From the NCBI GenBank assembly GCA_965153455.1, contig OZ234501.1, positions 4,526,001 to 4,590,000 on the forward strand: a DNA stretch of 64,000 bases, in the 5' to 3' direction. Under the pieces are notes generated by a model that ran no database searches, was not told where the DNA came from, and saw nothing but the letters and a program-made list of their open reading frames with translations. Below are positions 1 to 11,384 of the stretch, one piece after another. The position numbers and the translations under genes were made by a program. This DNA is from Sphagnum compactum. Its lineage: Eukaryota > Bryophyta > Sphagnopsida > Sphagnales. How positions within the stretch are numbered: the first letter of the stretch is position 1; each line of letters opens with the position of its first letter.

Positions 1-1460
1 TTAGATAATTCTCAAGAAAATTCTCAAATCATGTTTCAAATTGGTGTTCCTAACCAAAAAATTCAAGGAAAGGAACCAATGTTATGTTGTTCTTAAAACG
101 TGTTTCAATCACTATGGGTTGAATTGATTCACCATCAAGAATTAATACTCACTACCTTTGATCATGAGATTATTGGAGCAACTTAGTCATGCCAAGGTGT
201 ACACCATATCGACTTGCGTGGTGCATACAACTTGGTGCGTATTCGAGAAAATGATGAATGGAAAATTGCATTTTGTACATGTTATGACCATTTTAAGTAT
301 GTGGTGATGCCTTTTGGCCTTATAAATGTGTTTCCCATCTTTCAACATCTCATGAATGATGTTTTTCATGAATATCTTAATGATTTTGTAGTTTGTTACA
401 TTGATGACATCCTCATTTTTTCCAAGAACCTGGAAAAACATGAACACCATGTTTGACTTATTTTGGACAAGCTCAATAAAGTTGCACTTATGCCAAGTTG
501 GAAAAATGTGAAATTCCATCAAATAGAAGTGGAATTCCTTGATTACGTCATTTCTGAAAATGGTATGCACATGGATTCTTGCAAGGTTGAAACCATTATG
601 GACTAGGCTACCCCAACTTTTATTATGATGTTCAATGTTTTCTTGGGTTTGCTAATTTTTATTGATGTTTCATTGTGCACCATTCCACAATAGTGGCCCC
701 CTTTTACAAGCATCTAACTTGCAAGGATTAACCTTTTTCCTAGGAACTTGAAGCCAAAATTGCCTTCCAATTTTTGAAGGCTTCATTCATTACTACTCCG
801 CTCGTGATTCATGCAAACCCTTCCAAATCCTTTGTCCTAAAGACATATGCTTCTAATTTTGCAATAGGAGTTGTGGTTTCACAACTTGGAGATGATGATC
901 TCCTTCATCTTATTGGTTTTTGTTCCCATAAGTTCTTTCTTGCTAATATTAACTAAACATTTCATGATAAATAACCTTTGGTCATTGTTGATACTTTTGA
1001 AAAATGGCGTCATTTGTAGGAGCTCAACATGAAATCATTGTGTATCCCTCATAAGAACCTTGAGTATTTCATGATTATTCGTGTTTTAAATTGATGAGCC
1101 AAGTTTGATGGACATTATCCTTGTCTCGATTATGGTTTGTTATCACATATTGCTCTAGGCACTGGCAAAGGAAACCTAATGCATTTTCTTATCACTCGTA
1201 CCTCATGCCTAAGGAATATTTCATGCCTAAGGAGGGAGATGTAGCCTACGAGCAAAAATGTGATGTCATTTTATTACCTGAAAATCTTCAAGTGTTGTCG
1301 CTAATTCCTAGTGACACAACCCTTCTTTGTTAAATTCATGAAGATTTGAAAAAAAACCTTTTATTATTGGCATCCAAGGCCAATTAAGGAATCATTGTCA
1401 AATCCAAAAAAAATTTAGTGATCATGCCAATTTTGAGTTTCAAAATGGTCTATTACATTG
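1..1460 (+). pseudogene. Ty3/gypsy pol remnant, part 1 (reverse transcriptase and RNase H)
   Basis: Decayed polyprotein of a Ty3/gypsy retrotransposon that enters from the left edge; gag, protease and the 5' LTR lie outside. The reverse transcriptase is clearest at 214-456, with the stretch RGAYNLVRIRE, then VMPFGL, then the catalytic box YIDD at 397-408 (usually YLDD or YVDD) followed by ILIFSKNLE. A one-base frameshift sits just before it, near 205-212. RNase H similarity follows at 774-956 (YASNFAIGVVVSQ, where a Thr-Asp-Ala-Ser is normal). Later codons run to FQNGLL at about 1435-1453, where the LINE interrupts. Many stops are TAG or TGA that look like decayed CAG, TGG or CGA codons. It cannot make a protein. 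Confidence 0.9.
1451..1460. repeat. Target-site duplication, left copy, of the LINE
   Basis: TATTACATTG here matches TATTATATTG at 4816-4825 with one C/T difference. The two copies bracket the LINE exactly. Removing the LINE and one copy restores an uninterrupted gypsy reading frame across the site. Confidence 0.75.
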
Positions 1461-1490
1461 GCCAACTTCTAGGCCAAGAGGCTGTAGGGC

Positions 1491-2534
1491 TTGCCACCCA
1501 ACCTAAATGGAAGAATGGCTACGGACCCGTGCTATCACAGCCAGCCTGTGCGCCAACGTAAAATTGTTTCTGCTGTAGATTGCATCAAACGTTCCGTCAA
1601 GTTGGGCACCTACAATGTGAGGACTGGTTCGCGGGGCGAAGAGGGAACCATGGAGCTGGGCTTACTGGCACATGAGCTGGAGGGAGTGAGCGTTGGGCTC
1701 TATGGGCTGCAGGAGCTACGCTGGCCAGGCAAAGGGGAGTGCGATGTCTATGCACAACCTAGTTGATCAGCCAGGCCTTGGAAGTTGGTGTGGTCTGGGC
1801 GGGATGCACAACATGCCGAACAAAGGGTGGGACTGTTGATGGCGCCAAAGTGGGCTGATGCTTTGCTATTCTTTGATCAGCATAGCCCTCGTTTGATCTT
1901 TGCGCGTTTCTAGGCCAAAGTTAAACAACACCTCACAATGTTCTCTGTTTATTCTCCCACTGACTACAAGGATGGGGGTGTTGAGGAGGAGGTTAAGAGG
2001 CAGTCCTTCTACAACCTACTGTTTATTTGCTTGAAACAGGTCCCCGCTAATGACAAATTGGTTGTGCTGGGGGACTTCAATGTTGAGCTTGACAATAACT
2101 AGGAGGACCAGGGTGGGGTCGTGGGCCGTTTCCACGTGAATCGGGGTGCACTTGAGCCTAGTCACAATGGTGCCTGCCTCATTGACCTGGCTGCCGCCTT
2201 CAACCTCAGGATTGCCAATACCTTTTTCAAGCATCGCCTTGGCCATCTGGCAACTTGGCGGCACGAGGCTACAAAACGCTGGTATGTCAAAGACTATATT
2301 CTTGTCTCTGGAAGTGCCATGCGTGGGGTGACTGATTGTCGGGTGTATGCCAGTGTACAACACCGGCTCATAGACCACCGCTTGCTGGTTTTGTCACTGC
2401 AGCTGTCCCTAAGAGCCCAACAACGTGATGCCCCGGGAAGGGGGTTTTGGGATGGGGAGGCCCTGTATGTGCCAGAGGTTAAAGCTGCCTTTGAGGGGGG
2501 CGGTGTCAAACCGTTTTTCAGCCCTCAATCCTAA
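1491..2534 (+). pseudogene. LINE endonuclease domain (APE-like), broken
   Basis: Frame-3 fragments 1491-1766 and 2121-2534, with the frame continuing between them through stops. Visible motifs are KLGTYNVRTGS near the N-terminus (Asn of the metal site), LQELRWPG (Glu of the metal site), VYSPTDY, LGDFN (about 2069-2083) and DYILVSG, then a terminal region with DHR. Together these are the conserved blocks of exonuclease-endonuclease-phosphatase domains in LINEs, which nick the target DNA to prime reverse transcription. In-frame stops near 1764, 1911 and 2100 disable it. The first Met at 1491 lies 30 bp inside the element, consistent with the very short 5' UTR of RTE elements. Confidence 0.85.
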
Positions 2535-2868
2535 GGTTTCAGACCCTGAGGATGAGTGGTAAAAATGGGTGCACAACATCTCTGCTGCTGCACTGGAAAA
2601 GGTGGGCGTGCGTAAAATGCGATGACGGCACAAGCTTGGCCTCTCACCAGCCACATTTAAGTTGATTACCGCCAAGAAAGCTGCACACCTGGCCAGGTTA
2701 GGCGCTGGTGCTTCCCCAATGTCAAAGGCGGCGTATAGGGCAGCCAATGCAGCGGTTAAAAAGGCTGTAACTCGTGCTGTCAACGCTTACTTGAAATGCC
2801 AGGCTGATACGACTTTTCGCTTGCGCGAATAGGGACGCATAGGGGATTGGGCTCGCCAGGCTAAGCAC

Positions 2869-4679
2869 ATGGCAGCAGGGGGCACCTCTGTCAAACATGG
2901 GGCCCCAAAAGCTTTGTTGGACCGACAAGGACTCCTCATCCACAGCCCCAAGGCATTTTTACAACGCTTCTCCAAGCACTTTGCAGGTGTTTTAGGGGGC
3001 GGCAAAGATTTGCCTGAGGAAACTCGTGTGCAGTTAGATGCCAAAGTGTGTGAGATTGAGGCTTCACTGAATACCCAAGGGGATGCTGCAGAAGAGCCGA
3101 CTTTGTCGGAAGTCACTAATTGTGTGAAAAAACTTCGCAACACTGCTGCACTCGGTGAAGATGGCATCACTTCACCTTTGCTCAAAGAGTGTTCTACTAC
3201 AATCTGCTAGTTGCATTGGGTGATTCTGGTGTTTTGGAGGTCAGGGCGGGCCTCGGTAGCTTGGAAACGTGCACTGGCAGTGCCGTTATATAAAGGAAAG
3301 GGTTTGCAGCAGTGCTCGGATAACTACCGCGGGATTAGCCTCCTTAGCATTCCTGGCAAGGTATACACCGTGTTATTGATGCATACGGTTAGCAGGGTGG
3401 TTGAGCCTAAACTGTTCGAAGCACAATGCGGCTTTCGTTCCAGTCAGGGTACCACAGATGCCATGTTTGTGTTGCGTCAACTAGCTAGCATGGCTGAACT
3501 TACTAACAACACTCAGTTGCATATGGCTTTTATTGATTTGACAAAGGTTTATGATTGGGTTAATAGGGATGCGTTGTGGCGGATTTTGCGCATCTACAAG
3601 GTTCCTTCTAGAATCGTACAACTGTTAGAGGATTTGCACGTTGGAACACTTATAGCAGTTAGGCTTGGGGGCCAGGTGGGCAAAGAATTCACTATCAGCA
3701 GCGGTGTGTGCCGGGGTTGTGTGGTGGTGCTTTTACTGTTCAATGTTTTCCTGGACTTTGTGGTTAGGCAGGCCTTGCTAACATGCTTGAAGACATAGGA
3801 GTCTCAATGTGCTACCATGGTGATGGTAGAATGCTGTTTGAACGGAGGGCAAAGGGGGACCTAACCCTGCATGAGATTTCTTTGATGTTATATGCAGATG
3901 ACATGGTGTTGTTTTCCACGAAGCCGGAGAACCTAGTGCTGATGTTGAAGGCCATGGACAACGCTGCAGAGCGTTTTACTATGCGCATTAATGTATCCAA
4001 AACAAAGACAATGTTTGTGAGCAAGGGCACGTCCCAACTTCCGGTGGATGTCACCATCAGCGGTGGTCTGGTTGAGCTGGTTGATTAGTTTAAATATTTG
4101 GGAAGGGTTTTATCATCCGACACTAAACTTGATGCAGAAGTGGCGGCACGCCGAGGACGAGGTTTGGGGGCCTTCGCCCAGTTTGAGCATGTTTGGGGCA
4201 ACAAGCACTTGAAGTTGAGCACAAAAATGCAAGTGTTTGACATGTTTGTTGTGCTTCACTTCCTGTATGGGAGTGAAACTTGGAACCTGATGCAAACACA
4301 ACAAAAACGACTGGAAGTAGCGTATAGCAGCTGCCTCAAAAGGATTTTGGGCGTGAAGGTCACGGACCGACATCGCCTCACTCACATCTGGGAGGTTTGC
4401 AAAGATAAGCCATTGACATTACTACTTAGGCAGCACAAGTTAAAATGGTTAGGTCACATTGCAAGGTTACCGCAGGATAGGTACCCTCACATTGCGTTGC
4501 TAGTGCACTTGTAGGGGGCCCACTACCCTCGCGGTCGTCCTCGACACAGTTTTGCAGCCACTTTGAAAGGGGACTTTCTGGCAGCTGGCATACCAATTCA
4601 TGGTGGGGAGTGGTATGAGCAAGCGCAAGACAAAGATTTTTGGCACCCAATGGTTCAAGGACTCAAACTCGAGTCTTAA
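2869..4679 (+). pseudogene. LINE reverse transcriptase domain, broken
   Basis: Reverse transcriptase of the same element, in three pieces. 2869-3798 is in frame 1 with a stop at 3208-3210, followed by 3783-4514 and on to a TAA at 4677-4679 in frame 3. Motifs in order: VPLYKGKG, NYRGISLLSIPGK, CGFRSSQGTTDA, AFIDLTKVYD (first catalytic Asp), a GVCRGC block where GVRQGC is usual, and the catalytic YADD at 3891-3902 followed by MVLFS. The tail has YLGRVLSS, a LYGSETW block, LKWLGHIARL and a RGRPRH block, typical of RTE and related LINE C-termini. A frameshift near 3783-3798 separates the palm halves. Confidence 0.88.
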
Positions 4680-4795
4680 GCGCCGACGCGAGTGCAGCCA
4701 AACCGCTAGTGCAAACGTGGGCGGACTTAGGTCTTTGTTGTGTAGTGTTTTCTGTGGCACCATCTAGTGTTGGCTACGCTGCCAATACTGGTAAA

Positions 4796-4825
4796 GGGCC
4801 TAATGTAATGTAATGTATTATATTG
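4796..4825 (+). repeat. LINE 3' simple-repeat tail and right target-site copy
   Basis: The element ends in tandem TAATG units and is followed directly by the right target copy TATTATATTG (4816-4825). Short microsatellite-like ends instead of poly(A) are typical of RTE-clade LINEs. Confidence 0.7.
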
Positions 4826-6045
4826 TGATGGTCTTTTGTATGTTCTTGATGGCCCTATGCAGCTTCAAGTTCTCCAAGTTAGGCATGATATTTTGGCTAC
4901 AAACCATTTTGGATTCAACAAGACCATGAAATTAGTGTCTCAAAATTATTGGTGGCCATAACTTTGGAAGTATGTGAAGGAATTTGTCATATATTGCGAT
5001 GTTTGTGCTTGAACAAAGAATCCTCATCATTGCCCTCATGGTTTCGTTTAACCATTACCAATTCCTACATCCCTATGGTTTTTAATTTCCATGGATTTCC
5101 TCACAGACCTTCCACTTTTTAGTTCTTATGACTCCATCTTGATGATGGTGAATTGTTTAACGAAAATGGCTCATTTCATTTCATGTACCAAAATAATAAC
5201 TAGTGAAGGAACAACCAAGTTATTCCTTGACCATGTTTTTTGATATCATGGTCTTCTTGAAGATATCATTTCTGATCATGGGCCTTAGTTTGCATCCAAA
5301 ATTTGGAAGCGACTTTTTAAGCTTTTAGGTGTAAAGGTGAAATTGTCATTAATTTTCCATCCTTAAATGGATGGGCAAACAAAACAAGTTAATTAAGTCT
5401 TTGAACAATATTTATGATACACAACCAATTATCATCAAGATAATTGGTCAAAACTTTTGGCCATGGTAGAATTTGCTTACAACATAATGCATTCATCAAC
5501 CTAACAAACACCTTTCTTTACAAATCATGGTTTGCACCCCAAGTTTGACATCTAAGGTGTGAACAAAGTCGTGAATCCATCAACTGAGGATCAAGCCATG
5601 TGGTTAGCAAATGTTTGGACTCAACTTGTATCTAACCTTGAAGAAATGTAGAGGTGATACAAGGAGAATGTTGATGATCATCAAAAAGAACAACCCAACT
5701 TTAAGGTCGAGAACCAGGTTTGGTTTTGACAGCAACACATCAAAACAACAAGGCCAATAAAGAAGTTGGATAATCAAAGGTTAAACCCATTTCTCATTGT
5801 GAAATAAATCAATGTCGTGGCTTTCCAACTCAAGTTTCCAAGTTTTATGACAATCCATCGTGTGTTTCATGTTTCCTTGTTGGAAACTTACCATGTGTCT
5901 ACCATACCAAGAAGAATTCATGATCCCTCTTCACCTATTGAAATTGATGGTGAACAAGAATATGAAATAATGGACATTTTGGATTCAAGGATTTTTAATC
6001 ATTAACTCCAATATTTAAATCATTGGCATGGGTATGATGTGAATA
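4826..6045 (+). pseudogene. Ty3/gypsy pol remnant, part 2 (integrase and chromodomain)
   Basis: Continuation of the gypsy polyprotein after the LINE. It starts with the integrase zinc-binding region at about 4840-5060 (VLQ-RHD, HFGFNKT, YWWP, YCDVCA), then the core with SMDFLTDLP (about 5091), TKMAHFI, ISDHGP and FASKIW. Near 5690-5900 come the C-terminal blocks NFKVENQVW, FHVSLLETYH and EIDGEQEYEIMDILDSRI. The last is the start of a chromodomain, so this is a chromovirus. Stops and frameshifts occur throughout. An open piece survives at 5817-6005. Confidence 0.9.
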
Positions 6046-6260
6046 CACACTTGGGCTTGTTTGGATATCATTGATGAAACTTGTGACCCTTTTCCATGGC
6101 ATTCAATAAGGAATATGAAGTGGAAGACATTTTGGATTCAAGGATTTCTAATCATCAACTCCAATATTTAATTCATTGACATGGATATGATGTACTTATT
6201 AAATGCCATGGTGAAGGTTCACAAGTTTCATTAATGACATCCTAACAAGCCCAAGTCTGT
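6046..6260. repeat. Inverted duplication of the gypsy C-terminal coding end
   Basis: Arm 1 (6048-6110) is an approximate reverse complement of arm 2 (6195-6257). Between them (6111-6194) lies a second copy of the chromodomain start, EYEVEDILDSRI, already seen at 5963-6041. Arm 2 reads as the normal downstream tail of such polyproteins (VHKFH, HPNKPK), so arm 1 is the extra, inverted copy. The order is chromodomain, inverted tail, chromodomain, tail. Confidence 0.75.
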
Positions 6261-6289
6261 TCTTCATGAAACGTGTCGCTGGAAAGCGA

Positions 6290-6900
6290 AATGATGTCAT
6301 GGATGCCAACACCATGGAATTCATTCATTTGAATGTTCATTTATGACTTGTAATGAACTTGCATTTAACTCTTAGTTTAGTTTCAGTTCACTCTTAATTA
6401 ACTTATAGTTAAATTTTAATTCACTTCTAGTTAATTATCAGTTCATTTAAAATTAGTTTTTAATTCACTTTGAAATCTTTTTTCGTTAATTTTTAATTAA
6501 TTCCTAATCCACTTTTAGTTGAGTCTTAATTCGTTCATAGTTTACACATGGGTGCATATGGGTGAATATGGGTCACATGTAGGTTAAAAATTTCTTAAAT
6601 TTTTAAAAAATGAGTTAAATGCCCAATGGGTATAAATAAAAGTATAATTTTTTATTACCTTTAGTTTGTTCAACACCAATTTTGGGTATGTTTTTATTGT
6701 CATAACCTTGTTTTGTTTCTTTTTTGCAATAAAATCTTGTTGAATTTTTATTTTGCACTTGTCATGTTTTTGTTATTATTATTTTTTGTTTCACGACGTG
6801 GATTTGGAACTAGGCATTACCATTGTTTTCATTTTGGTTAGAAAATCTTGTAAACTTGGTTGTTTTCATGCCTGTGACATATGGTGGTCAAAAAATGATA
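6290..6900 (+). repeat. Probable 3' LTR of the gypsy element
   Basis: After the polyprotein tail a purine-rich tract (GGAAAGCGAAA, about 6280-6290) precedes TGATGTCATGGATGCC, a plausible polypurine tract and LTR start. Inside are degenerate repeats of TTAGTT and AATTCACTT (6360-6545), a TATA-like GGTATAAATAAAAG (about 6629-6642) and AATAAAATCTTG (about 6728), in the order expected for U3, R and U5. The right end is not clear and the 5' LTR is outside the window, so the call rests on position and signals only. Confidence 0.4.
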
Positions 6901-8400
6901 TCACAAATATTGTTTTTTGAAATTGTGTAACTTTCAATTTCCACCAAGCCAACATTAAAAAAGGTTTTCATAAATCATACTCAGAATAAAATATTTTAAT
7001 TGCCAAATAATGCAATTGTTAAAGGAAAGTACATTTTTTCATTAATATTAAATGATTAACAAATATATTTGTGAGAAAATAAAAATTATAACAACATAGT
7101 ACAAAGTGAAAAAATAAAATTAAAATGATGAAATAATTAATTAATTATTGACTATGAGTTATATATCATTTTAATTACAATTGAAAAAATTGACTCATGT
7201 GATTAAATTAAAAAAATTGGACAAATTTCCATTCAAACGAACATAAGTGTGTTGAAATAAAACATTTTGTTGAAAAATTACTTTCATTTGAAAAAAAACA
7301 AGAATTATGTTGAAATTTTTTATACCAAAATCCATTTTATATATTTATCAAAACATGAAATGGAAAAAAAAATTGCCTAGGAAAAAATACATAATGTACC
7401 AAAGAAATAATACATTTTCTTACCCAAAATGGCTCCCTTATAATGTGCTTTCACCCAAGCCCTCGAAGTTGAAGATGTTATTGGGGCAACATGAGTAGTT
7501 AAACATAGAACAATGTTGAGCATGACAACAAAATGTGGAGGTTGTGGGTTCCTTCATGTCCTCCATAACTAAAACATTTTTTTGGAGTTATAGACAATTA
7601 TAGCTTGATTTTGATAGGAATTCACATTTCCTGTGTGAGTTACACCAAAACACCAACTTCAATATTATATTTTCAAGTTGATTGTGTTCAAGGTTTTCCA
7701 TGTAGAATAAACATTTGATTTGGTTTTTCTTACGACTTTCATTGCATTTAACCATTTTGCAATACCACATTTTCCATTCCAAAATCCAAATTAACCTTAT
7801 GCATGCATCTTGGACATGGATGACCTTTTTTAGAAAGAGTTTTTCACTATAATATATTTTTCAATTTTATAACATGTTATGGATGAGTATGTTACAATTT
7901 GGAATAGACATAAAGTTAAAAGGATGGATGAGTGTGGATGTTTTTTAAACAATCATGTATCAGCTAGAAGTACTTTTGGGAATTTGAACAACTTCAAAGG
8001 TGGAGGAATCATTTTGATGACATGCATGCTAATGTTCCACCTAATGAAATAAGGACACAAGATTCATGTCAATTAAAGGGGAACCAAGAGTGGAAGTCAC
8101 ATCGAGATAGGTTTGAAAGTCTGCATGTTTAACCTTTTAAACTACCTCTTAATTTGGCATTAGTGAGGGAAAAGGCATATACTATTGGTAAAGAAGGGAA
8201 AAACAATGTTGATTATTTTCTCTTTCACTACTATCTAAATGGTTATTGCCACATTGCACCTAAGAAACACATCTACTTAATATGGATTGATGTAGGTGAT
8301 GAAGTAGGTGATGTAAGTTGTGAGGTTTATGCCTTATTAATGGTAAAGGTGGAGTTTCTAAAACGAGGTTAAGGATTCACAGAAATTTATTTGTCAAACA
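6901..8400. other. AT-rich intergenic DNA with one decayed open frame
   Basis: No intact gene. About 7960-8372 (+) reads in a nearly open frame broken by one stop: a stretch with WKSHRDRFESLHV, then after the stop LPLNLALVREKAYTIGKEGK and VDYFLFHYYLNGYCHIAPKK. The look is of a transposon-encoded protein, but I do not recognise the family. The rest is low-complexity AT-rich sequence. Confidence 0.5.
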
Positions 8401-8403
8401 CTA

Positions 8404-8557
8404 CACTACTACAAAATGTGGGTGCAGTTCATTAGTCCCAATTCACTAAACTAGTGCATTCATTGCTTCATCACTGGTCCCCATTCATTACAACCAGTGA
8501 ATTCACTCAAAATCCAATGAAATCACTTGGCATACAAGGACACCTTTTGTTGTAGTG
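8404..8557. mobile_element. 154-bp CACTA-type miniature element
   Basis: The left end CACTACTACAAAATGTGG and the right end, read in reverse complement, CACTACAACAAAAGGTG form terminal inverted repeats that begin with the CACTA signature. The 3-bp target duplication is CTA (8401-8403 and 8558-8560), the length made by En/Spm-type transposases. The interior has short repeats of ATTCACT and CCAGTGAATTCACT and no coding capacity, so it must have been moved by an enzyme encoded elsewhere. Confidence 0.8.
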
Positions 8558-8560
8558 CTA

Positions 8561-10630
8561 CCTCTTTGACTTTTATTTTTATTATAGATTATTTCTAAGG
8601 TTTTATTTATATATTTTGAGCTTTTATTTTTGTCGTTGATGCCTCACTTGAATTTTTGAATTTCTTTCATTGCAATTGAATTGAATTGAAGTGAATTTGA
8701 TTCATATTGTAGTTGAATTGTTGATTTGTTATATGTTAATATTTTTAACAACTAGCTTGGAATGCAACTTAGTGGAAATTGAACCTTGTTTTATACCAAA
8801 GTAGAAGTATCCAAACATCAAGGTGGTTAAGGAAGGCAACTAGGCAAAACTGGTTCAAGGGAAAATAGGTGTGGTCAACTTGGGTGACCTTTTTATTAGT
8901 AGACATTGGACCCCTAAGGTCAACTCCTTTTGCTAATAGTTTTTGCAAAAAATTAGGGCGAATGTAAGCTATGGTGGCTCATTTTTGGTGTCATAAAGGC
9001 AATTTTTACAGGGTGTTTTGTGTTCAAATGCTTATGGTGAATAATTTAACCTTAAATAAATTAAATAATGACTCATTCTAAACTAAAAACTTGATTATGA
9101 AGACATTTGCACAATTATTTTTTGAAAATAATGCATTCATTATAACAATGGAGTTTTGAAATAAAAAATATGGACTAGTCAATTGGTTGGATTGTTAAAA
9201 AATTCAAAAATTCATATTGAATTTCACTTCAAATTGTTTATAGGGATTGACAATGGGTTGAAGAATGAAATGATAAAATTAAGTGTGAAATCATTTTTTG
9301 AGAAATCTTAACTGAATGGTAATTATGAACTTTTGAAAGGTCAGAATTGGACCTTATTTTAAAAAGTCCTTTTGAAATGAATTTTTTTGTGTTTGTCAAA
9401 ATTTCTATGCCTAATGGGTACATAATTGAGATATCTAAGTGGGGCTTTATTCTTATGGACTTTATGGGTTTTTTCTTACAAGATTTCCAAAATAATTTCA
9501 CCATATTAAATAACAACAACATTTTTCAACATGGGTTTTCACCTAGTTTTAAAGGTTTCATAAGTGAGTGAAATTGTAGCAGTCAAAGATTACACTAATG
9601 AAATCTTAGAATTAAAAATCATATCCATATGGATAATATATAAAAACATGAGCTAGGGACTCTTGGGAGTCCCACATCTGCTTAAAATGAGCCATTATAG
9701 CTTGCATTCACCCACTACATATTTATTCCATAAATTAAATGAGGGAATGAATGGGCCATGTACAAGTAGAAAAACCATAAACAAGAAACATACTGACTCA
9801 CAACAACTAATTCCCAATTGTGGTAGGTGAAAACAAAGATCAAGAACAATAAAATAAGAATAATTGCAATGGTATCATGATGAACTGTTGGGCTTCAATG
9901 TAAGCTACTATAAAATCCTTACACATGTTGAAGTTTAGATGCAGTTATTTGAAAATGTAAAAAATGACTATTTGAACAAAGTAAAGTGGTGTTAGTTAGA
10001 AGTTTGGGTTTGGGCAATGATCATGACACATTTATGCAACAAAATTTTAAATCTACCTAGAGTTAGCTTTCTTGAATTTGCATTAAATTAATCAATTAAC
10101 TTTGTAAATGCAAAAAAGACGATCAAATTTAGACCTACTTAAAAAAAATGGTATACTCAGGTTTCCTATTCTTGTGTGTTAATTCTTTCCTATATTCTTA
10201 TGTGTTTGAAGTCAATCTACATGTTGTTAACTCCTTCTCTAAACTTCTTTATTTGTTATCTTAGAATATTGTGCTTATTTTTAGAGGGGTTCAAGTTTGT
10301 GCACTAATTTAACATAAGTTGAATGGATGGGTTTTGTGTGTTAAATTTTTTGAGATAAAATTGTCTATATCTTAGGAAAGTTGGTGGCAAAATCTTTTTT
10401 CTATTTTCAATTGTGGTGTCCTTTTTTTGATTTGCATCGTCACCCACAAATTAGAGCTTGTGGATTTGATGGCTCACCATTTGTTGCACTTTGAGAAATG
10501 TACTTTGCTCATTCCAAAGATTGGGACATGTAAACTTCTTCATGTTTTCACTAAAACTACAAGTGGTTTCAAGGTTTCAAGAATGCAAAGAAGGAGCTTT
10601 TCGCATGAATTTGGGCATCATCTTAGACTT
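8561..10630. other. Gene-free AT-rich DNA
   Basis: No gene is supported. Short open frames here have no recognisable motifs and coincide with low-complexity sequence. A near-perfect palindrome GGGACTCTTGGGAGTCCC lies at 9656-9673. Confidence 0.6.
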
Positions 10631-10759
10631 ATGAACATTATTAACATTCAAAATTTAACATTATTGACACCTTTGTTAATAATGTCAACATTATTGACAT
10701 CTTCATTATTAATGTTAACATTAATAACATTAAAAATTCTATTAACAATTGAATTATTA

Positions 10760-11290
10760 AATTCTAAGCCAAAAGTCTTAGGCCTTTAGCCAAATGTCTT
10801 AAGCCCTAAACCAAAAGCCTTAGGCTTTAAACAAAATGTCATGAGCCTTAAGCCAAAAGTCCTAATCCCTAAACCAAAAGTCTTAGGCCTTAAACCAAAT
10901 GTTTTAAGTCTTAAGCCAAACGTCTTAGACCTTAAACCAAATACCTTAGGCCTTAAATCAAAAGTCTTAAATTTTAAGTCTTAAGCCAAAAGTCCTAGGC
11001 TTTGAACCAAAAGTCCTTAGGCCTTAAGCCAAAATTCCAAGTGGCATTAATGAAAAGTTCACACAAAAAGCCAATTTAACAATTTTAGACCATTGTTGAA
11101 AAATATCAACAAACATTTTGAGCCAATATCCTAGGCCATTGAAAAGGTCCCACAAAATATCTTGAGCCAAATGTATTATAAAAATATTAAACCAAAAGTC
11201 CCATGAACACCTTAAGCCAAACATCCTATGTAATAGGCCCAAATGTCTTACAAACACCATGAGCCAAATGTTCTTGCACCTAATGTGAAA
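10760..11290. repeat. Decayed 21-bp tandem satellite
   Basis: About 13 clear copies (10760-11040) of a unit close to CTTAAACCAAAAGTCTTAGG plus one base, alternating AAACC with AAGCC. More diverged copies run to about 11290. Just before it (10640-10760) are AT-rich repeats of TTAACATTATTGACA type. Confidence 0.75.
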
Positions 11291-11384
11291 TCACCTTAGG
11301 CCATAGAAAGAAAAACATGAGTTAAAAATCAATGTGTTTTGACTTAGTGTTGAACCTTAAGCCACGCAGTTGAGACCAAAGCCA

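Larger units (their letters stand above)
1461..4815 (+). mobile_element. RTE-like non-LTR retrotransposon (LINE), near full length, inactive
   Basis: A 3355-bp insertion with one long decayed coding region: an AP-type endonuclease, then a reverse transcriptase and a C-terminal tail. There is no RNase H domain, no separate ORF1, and the 3' end is a short tandem of TAATG (4801-4815) rather than poly(A). These traits and the length fit the RTE clade; the clade is an inference from domain layout, not from a tree. It lies in the gypsy pol gene in the same orientation. It is richer in GC and far less decayed than its host element, so it inserted later. Several stops and at least two frameshifts make it inactive. 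Confidence 0.85.

Noticed and set aside
6048-6257. A foldback MITE with 63-bp arms
   Set aside because: Arm 2 is the expected coding tail of the gypsy polyprotein and the segment between the arms is chromodomain sequence, so this is a rearrangement within the element and not an inserted MITE.
10760-11290. CRISPR-like array from the regular 21-bp repeats
   Set aside because: The repeats are contiguous with no unique spacers, are heavily diverged, and the genome is eukaryotic. It is an ordinary decayed satellite.
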